Below, piece by piece: positions 52,864-58,589 of a stretch of DNA of 58,589 nt; positions within the stretch are counted from its first letter, which is position 1; each line of letters opens with the position of its first letter. The DNA is from Nitrospiraceae bacterium (GTDB lineage Bacteria > Nitrospirota > Thermodesulfovibrionia > UBA6902). The translations under genes were made by a program, and so were the position numbers. The notes under the pieces are model-generated. The model saw only the letters and a program-made list of their open reading frames with translations, made no database searches and was not told the origin of the DNA. The stretch lies in the NCBI GenBank assembly GCA_003599425.1, contig QZKC01000046.1, positions 1-58,589 on the forward strand, written 5' to 3'.

Positions 52864-54873
52864 ATGGAAAAAGAAACTTGTACTTTTTCATACTGCGCAA
52901 AGCCGGAAGTTGTTGAAGTTGACTGCGACCTTCTTATCATCGGCGGTGGTATGTCCGCATGCGGCGCTGCATATGAGGCAGCCAGATGGGCAACACCAAA
53001 GAATATGAAGATAGTCATGGTCGACAAGGCAGCAACAGACAGAAGCGGCGCTGTTGCAATGGGTCTGTCAGCCATCAACACCTACATTGGCGAAAATAAA
53101 GTCGAAGACTATGTTAGATACGTCAGAGGCGACCTGATGGGCATAATCAGGGAAGACCTCGTATATGACCTCGGAAGGCACGTTGATGACAGCGTTCACC
53201 TTTTTGAGGAATGGGGACTCCCGATCTGGAAAAAAGGCGACGACGGTTTCTCTCTTGACGGCTTCCAGGCCAGAGACGAGGGAAAGAAGACCTTACAGGA
53301 TGGCGGTACACCAGTCAGATCCGGTAAATGGCAGATCATGATCAACGGTGAATCCTACAAGGTCATCGTTGCAGAAGCTGCAAAGAAAGCACTTGAATAC
53401 AACAAGAAGGCAACCGGAATGGCGCAGAACCATTTCGAGAGGGTCTTCATCGTGAGACTCCTTAAAGACGCAAACGATCCGAACAGGGTTGCGGCAGCAG
53501 CCGGTTTCAGCGTCAGAGAGAACAAGATGTACCTCTTCAAGGCAAAGGCAATGCTGCTTGGCGCAGGAGGCGCGGTCAACGTCTTCAGGCCGAGGTCCTC
53601 AAAAGAAGGACAGGGAAGAGCCTGGTATCCTGTATGGAACTCAGGTTCCGGATATGCACTCGGCATGCAGGCAGGCGCTGAACTGACCCTTATGGAAAAC
53701 AGGTTCGTGCCTGCGCGTTTCAAAGACGGTTACGGGCCGGTCGGCGCATGGTTCCTCTTCTTCAAGGCAAAAGCAACCAACAGCCTTGGTGAAGACTATT
53801 GCACAAACCCTGAATATCTTGCCGAAGCAAAACAGAAATACGGCAAGTATGTCGACAAGCTCGGCACAGCCATCAGAAACCACCTCATGATGAAAGACAT
53901 GAAGGCAGGCAAGGGACCTATCCTCATGAGGACTCACGAGGCCATGGACGCCATCAACAAGTCCTTCATCGAGAAGTTAGGCGAGAAGGAAGGCAAGAAG
54001 AAAGTGAAACACCTCGAAGCTGAGGCTTGGGAAGACTTCCTCGATATGTGCATCGGACAGGCAGGCCTCTGGGCATGCAAGAACATCGAGCCTGACAAGA
54101 CACCGTCAGAGATCATGCCGACAGAGCCGTATATCCTCGGTTCACACGCAGGCTGCGCAGGATTCTGGTGCAGCGGACCTGGCGACATGGCTGGAGCTCC
54201 GAAGGAATGGTCCTGGGGCTACAACAGGATGTCAACGGTTCCGGGCCTCTTCATGATGGGCGACATCGTCGGCGCATCAGGCCACAAGTTCTCCTCAGGC
54301 TCGCATGCTGAAGGAAGAATAGCGGCAAAGGCCGGACTCGCATTCATCCTTGACAACGCCAGCTACACTCCGAAGATCAGAAGGACGGTCGACGAAGTTG
54401 CAGCAGAGCTCTATGCTCCGTATGAAGTTTATGAGAAATACAAAACATACTCAACAGATCCTGAGATCAATCCGCACTACATCAAGCCGAGCCTGCTTCA
54501 GGCCAGACTGCAGAAGATCGCGGATGAGTACTTTGGCGGCATCTCAACATGGTACATGACCTCAAAGACCATGCTTGAGGAAGGGCTGAACCAGCTCAAG
54601 CTGCTCAAGGAAGACTCCAACAGAATGGCAGCGAGCACGCTCCATGAGCTGATGAGATGCTGGGAGAACTATCACAGGATACTCTCTCTCGAGGCGCATG
54701 CACGCCACATCCTCTTCAGGGAAGAGAGCAGATACCCCGGTTACTACTACAGAGGTGACTTCGATTTCATCGATGACAACAACTGGAAAGCATTCACCTG
54801 CTCCAAGTACAACATGGAAACCGGAGAGTTCGCCATGTCCAAGAGAGATTACGTGCAGATCGTTTCTGATTAA
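52864..54873 (+). CDS. aprA: Adenylylsulfate reductase subunit alpha
   Basis: CDLLIIGGGMSACGAAYEAARWA; ends RDYVQIVSD; adjacent to aprB. Confidence 0.97.
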   Translation: MEKETCTFSYCAKPEVVEVDCDLLIIGGGMSACGAAYEAARWATPKNMKIVMVDKAATDRSGAVAMGLSAINTYIGENKVEDYVRYVRGDLMGIIREDLVYDLGRHVDDSVHLFEEWGLPIWKKGDDGFSLDGFQARDEGKKTLQDGGTPVRSGKWQIMINGESYKVIVAEAAKKALEYNKKATGMAQNHFERVFIVRLLKDANDPNRVAAAAGFSVRENKMYLFKAKAMLLGAGGAVNVFRPRSSKEGQGRAWYPVWNSGSGYALGMQAGAELTLMENRFVPARFKDGYGPVGAWFLFFKAKATNSLGEDYCTNPEYLAEAKQKYGKYVDKLGTAIRNHLMMKDMKAGKGPILMRTHEAMDAINKSFIEKLGEKEGKKKVKHLEAEAWEDFLDMCIGQAGLWACKNIEPDKTPSEIMPTEPYILGSHAGCAGFWCSGPGDMAGAPKEWSWGYNRMSTVPGLFMMGDIVGASGHKFSSGSHAEGRIAAKAGLAFILDNASYTPKIRRTVDEVAAELYAPYEVYEKYKTYSTDPEINPHYIKPSLLQARLQKIADEYFGGISTWYMTSKTMLEEGLNQLKLLKEDSNRMAASTLHELMRCWENYHRILSLEAHARHILFREESRYPGYYYRGDFDFIDDNNWKAFTCSKYNMETGEFAMSKRDYVQIVSD

Positions 54874-54895
54874 TCTGTAATGTGACACTCAGATT

Positions 54896-54922
54896 CTCCG
54901 GGCGTCCACAGGACGTCCGGAG
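54896..54922 (+). terminator. Hairpin after aprA, likely terminator/attenuator
   Basis: ctccgggcgtcc-aca-ggacgtccggag, one wobble, then agttattt. Confidence 0.65.
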
Positions 54923-54983
54923 AGTTATTTACGTTATCAAGTCATGAGTTTCCCTGTAACAAAATCGGGAAATACAAATATTT

Positions 54984-55070
54984 CCCCTCCCTTGACGGGA
55001 GGGGATAAAGGGGAGGGTGAAATAAAATCAGACCCCCTCACCCTAACCCTCTCCCGCAGGGGGAGAGGTG
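54984..55070. repeat. Intergenic G/C-tract inverted repeats ('ccctcaccctaaccctctccc' word)
   Basis: cccctccc-ttgac-gggagggg (54984-55004) and cctctcccgcagggggagagg; gggagggtga/tcaccct also complementary. Confidence 0.8.
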
Positions 55071-55158
55071 AAAAAGTATATTGTCATTTAATGTAAGTTT
55101 GCAGTAAAGTATAACCCGCTTGATAATGTAAATAACTCTGTTGAAATGGAGGCATCGT

Positions 55159-56415
55159 ATGTCAGAGCAACAAAAAACAGTTTTAGTGGTCGGCGGAGGC
55201 TTTAGCGGCCTTACCGCTGCTGTTGAAACTGCGGAAGCAGGTTTAAACGTCATCATCGTTGAGAAATCACCGTTTCTCGGCGGCAGGGTGACACAACTTA
55301 ACAAGTATTTCCCGAAGCTGTGCCCGCCCAACTGCGGCCTTGAGATAAACTTCAAGAGGATAAAGAACAGCGGCGACATCACATTCCACACCCTTGCCGA
55401 GGTAGAAAAGATATCCGGGCAGGAAGGGAATTACGATGTCACGATACGCAAGGCCCCGCGCTTTGTAAATGATAAATGTGTAGGATGCAATGCGTGCAAT
55501 GAGGCCTGTCCTGTGGAGATGCCGAATGAGTTCAATTTCGGACTGGACAAGACAAAAGCCGCTTACATCACTCACAACCAGGCGTTCCCGTTCCGGTATG
55601 TGCTTGACGGCAGACACTGCAAAGGCAAGGCCTGCGCGAAATGCGCTGAGGCATGCAAATATGACGCTATCAATCTTGACATGAAGCCGGAAACAGTGAA
55701 CGTAAAAGTGTCGTCGATAGTCTACGCGACCGGATGGAATCTTTATGATGTGTCCAACCTCGACATCCTCGGCGGCGGCAAGATAAAGAATGTAATAACC
55801 AACATGCAGATGGAAAGGCTCGCTTCTCCGAACGGTCCGACCGGAGGCAAGATTCTCAGGCCTTCTGACGGCAAGGAAGTGAAAAACATCGCATTTGTAC
55901 AGTGCGCAGGCAGCAGGGATGAGAACCACCTCCCGTACTGTTCATATATTTGCTGTATGGCCTCCCTGAAACAGGCGACCTATCTGAGAGAGCAGTACCC
56001 TGACTCAAAAGCCCGGATATTTTACATCGATATGAGAACGCCCGGAAGGTATGAGCAGTTTTACTGGAAGGTCAAGGAAGACACGAACGTTACCCTGACA
56101 AAAGGCAAGGTCGCAAAGGTCGAGGAAGACGCTGCTACAGGCGATGTCATTCTCACTGCTGAGGACGTTCTCCGCGGAGAAAAGATCACGGAGAAGTTCG
56201 ATATGGTGGTGCTTGCAGCAGGTATGGTGCCTTCAACAAAGGCCTCGAAGATCCCTGCCGACATTTCATATACGGACGAGGGATTTGTGGTGCCCGCTTC
56301 ACTGAAGAAGGGAATGGTCGCTGTCGGTACACTGAAGAGCCCGGTTGATGTTGCAAGGTCTGTACAGGACGCGACAGGGGCGGCAATCAAAAGCATTCAG
56401 AGTGGGAGGAGATAG
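55159..56415 (+). CDS. qmoA: Quinone-interacting membrane-bound oxidoreductase subunit A (HdrA-like)
   Basis: FAD motif VLVVGGGFSGLTAAVETAEAGLNVIIVEK; ferredoxin-like Cys; position after aprBA; start at ATG 55159. Confidence 0.92.
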   Translation: MSEQQKTVLVVGGGFSGLTAAVETAEAGLNVIIVEKSPFLGGRVTQLNKYFPKLCPPNCGLEINFKRIKNSGDITFHTLAEVEKISGQEGNYDVTIRKAPRFVNDKCVGCNACNEACPVEMPNEFNFGLDKTKAAYITHNQAFPFRYVLDGRHCKGKACAKCAEACKYDAINLDMKPETVNVKVSSIVYATGWNLYDVSNLDILGGGKIKNVITNMQMERLASPNGPTGGKILRPSDGKEVKNIAFVQCAGSRDENHLPYCSYICCMASLKQATYLREQYPDSKARIFYIDMRTPGRYEQFYWKVKEDTNVTLTKGKVAKVEEDAATGDVILTAEDVLRGEKITEKFDMVVLAAGMVPSTKASKIPADISYTDEGFVVPASLKKGMVAVGTLKSPVDVARSVQDATGAAIKSIQSGRR

Positions 56416-56421
56416 AGACAG

Positions 56422-58589
56422 ATGGAAAAGAAATATGGCGTATATATCTGTAAGGGATGCGGCATAGGCGCATCAGTCGATATAGCAAAGGTGAAAAAGA
56501 GCGCTTCCATTGCTGCAAAGATCCCGGTGGAATCAGTAAAGGAACACGATATCCTTTGCAGCCCTGAGGGGCTTGAGGTTATAAAGAATGACATTAAAGA
56601 AGGGGTAAACACCATTACTATCGGAGCATGCTCGCCGCGTGTGAAGTACGAAGAATTTGATTTCCCTGGCTGCATAACCGAGAGGGTGAACCTGAGAGAA
56701 CTGATCGCATGGACTCAGGAGCCCATGAGCAGCGATGCGCAGAGCCTGGCTACTGACTATATAAAGATGGGGGTTGTCAAGACACAGAAGGGCAGCCTTC
56801 CTGAACCCAGCATTCTTCCTGACCTCAGCAAGACCATACTCGTCATAGGCGGGGGAATGTCCGGGTTGACTGCGGCTGTTGAAGCAGCCGATGCCGGTTA
56901 TGAGGTTGTGCTTGTGGAAAAAGAGGCAGACCTCGGCGGCTTTGCTGCAAAGATATATAAGGATATACCAAGAAAATATCCGTATGACACACTTGAAGAG
57001 CCGAGGGTCTTTGAAAAGATCAAGGCTGTTGAAGCACATAAAGGCATAAAAGTATTTAAGTCAGCGTTTGTAGAAAAGACAGACGGACAGCCGGGACTCC
57101 TCGATGTGACGATCAGGCAGAACGGCAACAGCGAGACCATGAGGGTCGGCGCGATCATCATGGCAGCAGGATGGAAGCCGTATGACGCCTCCAAACTTGA
57201 ATACCTCGGCTATGGAAAACCCAATGTCATCACCAATCTCCAGATGGAGGAAATGGCAAAGAAGGGCAAGATAGTGCGCCCTTCAGACGGCAAAGAGGCA
57301 AAGAAGGTCGCCTTTATCCAGTGCGCAGGTTCAAGGGATGCGAACCATCTTCCTTATTGTTCATCATTTTGCTGCGCAACATCCCTTAAGCAGGCCAAGT
57401 ATGTGAGAGAGAAAAACGGCGATGCAGTCGCTATGATCTTCTATAAAGATATCAGGACTCCGGGCCAGTCAGAGCTTTTTTACAAGAACATGCAGAATGA
57501 CGCCGGTGTGCTGATGACAAAGGCTGACGTGACCGGCATCAGCGATGCGGGAAACGGCAATCTCTATGTTGAGGCTGACAATACCCTCCTCGGGGAAAAG
57601 ATCAGGGTGGAGGCTGACCTCGTTGTCCTTGCAACTGGTGTAGTGCCCGTCACTCGCGCACCGCAGGAATACCTCGACGGCCTCATCGCAGCCCAATTGA
57701 AGGGCGATGCCCCAAAGAAAGAATATATCGACAATACACCGAAACCCGAGTTCATTCTCAATCTGCAGTACAGGCAGGGGCCTGAACTCCCGTCTCTTGA
57801 AGGCGCGTACGGGTTTGCGGATTCGAACTTTATCTGTTTCCAGTACGAGACGAGAAGGACCGGCATCTATGCCGCAGGTTGCGTCAGGCAGCCCATGAAC
57901 ACGGGTGATGCGGCTGAGGATGCTGCGGGTGCGGCATTGAAGGCGATCCAGTGCGTAGAGCATGTTGCGCAGGGAATAGCAGTTCATCCAAGGGCCTGGG
58001 ATGCGACATTCCCTGACCCGATGATGATCAAATGCACGTCCTGCAAGAGGTGTACGGAGGAGTGCCCCTTCGGAGCCATAGATGAAGATGAAAAAGGCAC
58101 CCCGTTCTACAGGCTTAACCGCTGCCGCCGCTGCGGAACCTGCATGGGCGCATGCCCTGAAAGGATCGTGTCCTTCAAGGACTTCAGCGTCGACATAATC
58201 GGCTCCATGATAAAGACCATAGAGATCGACGAAGATGAGTTCAGGATCGTGGTGCTTGCATGTGAAAATGACGCGTATCCTGCCCTGGACAGCGCGGCCA
58301 TAAAGCGCATCAAAATGAACCCGAAGGTAAGGATCATCCCTGTCAGATGCCTTGGTTCAACGAACCTGGTCTGGGTAACGGACGCTTTCTCACAGGGTAT
58401 TGACGGATTGATACTTTTAGGATGCAAATACGGTGAGAACTATCAGTGCCACTTTGTAAAAGGCAGCGAGCTTGCGAATTACCGTTTCAGCAAGGTGAAG
58501 GAGACGCTCGACAAGCTTCAGCTTGAATCAGAGAGGGTACAACTGATGCAGGTGGCAATAAATGAATATGACAAACTTCCGGAGTTGAT
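56422..58589 (+). CDS. qmoB: Quinone-interacting membrane-bound oxidoreductase subunit B (truncated at window end)
   Basis: Open frame to window end, not in ORF track: MEKKYGVYICKGCGIG...; HdrA-like FAD domain, two ferredoxin clusters CTSCKRCTEECP / CRRCGTCMGACP, MvhD-like C-term GLILLGCKYGENYQCHFVKG. Confidence 0.93.
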   Translation, partial: MEKKYGVYICKGCGIGASVDIAKVKKSASIAAKIPVESVKEHDILCSPEGLEVIKNDIKEGVNTITIGACSPRVKYEEFDFPGCITERVNLRELIAWTQEPMSSDAQSLATDYIKMGVVKTQKGSLPEPSILPDLSKTILVIGGGMSGLTAAVEAADAGYEVVLVEKEADLGGFAAKIYKDIPRKYPYDTLEEPRVFEKIKAVEAHKGIKVFKSAFVEKTDGQPGLLDVTIRQNGNSETMRVGAIIMAAGWKPYDASKLEYLGYGKPNVITNLQMEEMAKKGKIVRPSDGKEAKKVAFIQCAGSRDANHLPYCSSFCCATSLKQAKYVREKNGDAVAMIFYKDIRTPGQSELFYKNMQNDAGVLMTKADVTGISDAGNGNLYVEADNTLLGEKIRVEADLVVLATGVVPVTRAPQEYLDGLIAAQLKGDAPKKEYIDNTPKPEFILNLQYRQGPELPSLEGAYGFADSNFICFQYETRRTGIYAAGCVRQPMNTGDAAEDAAGAALKAIQCVEHVAQGIAVHPRAWDATFPDPMMIKCTSCKRCTEECPFGAIDEDEKGTPFYRLNRCRRCGTCMGACPERIVSFKDFSVDIIGSMIKTIEIDEDEFRIVVLACENDAYPALDSAAIKRIKMNPKVRIIPVRCLGSTNLVWVTDAFSQGIDGLILLGCKYGENYQCHFVKGSELANYRFSKVKETLDKLQLESERVQLMQVAINEYDKLPEL

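Noticed and set aside
55267-55929. 220-aa minus-strand ORF opposite qmoA
   Set aside because: Antisense shadow of a conserved CDS.

Overview
The window looks like a chromosomal segment from a sulfate-metabolising bacterium, probably Nitrospirota/Thermodesulfovibrio-like. The lineage is inferred from gene content only. In order it carries: (1) a translation/transcription block: 3' end of tuf, rpmG, tRNA-Trp(CCA), secE, nusG, rplK, rplA, an L10 leader, rplJ, rplL, rpoB, rpoC; (2) a Mut7-C RNase-like gene containing a perfect 47-nt palindrome in frame; (3) a minus-strand archaic (spore coat U-type) chaperone-usher pilus locus with an NtrC-type sigma-54 activator whose receiver domain appears to have lost its phosphoacceptor and carries a CxCxxC cluster there; (4) GT9, CCA-adding enzyme, a K+ channel with an unusual filter (TTVGYM), and an O-antigen ligase-like protein; (5) a long minus-strand surface-glycan locus with NeuB, a NeuA-HAD fusion, pyruvyltransferase, flippase, polymerase-like protein, two adjacent B12-radical SAM proteins and glycosyltransferases; (6) surA and guaB, then a small accessory islet (SDH-family Clp-fold serine proteinase, a 59-aa ORF, an AIPR-family abortive-infection-like protein) sitting between guaB and guaA; (7) a lipoprotein gene, rluB/rsuA-like, aspS; (8) adk-sat-aprB-aprA-qmoA-qmoB (qmoB truncated by the window end). 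Many intergenic gaps hold hairpins built from a few low-complexity words. The best candidate for an undescribed system is the guaB/guaA islet. The in-frame coding palindrome and the Cys-cluster pseudo-receiver are the other notable signals. All family assignments are from reading the protein sequences; no searches were run.
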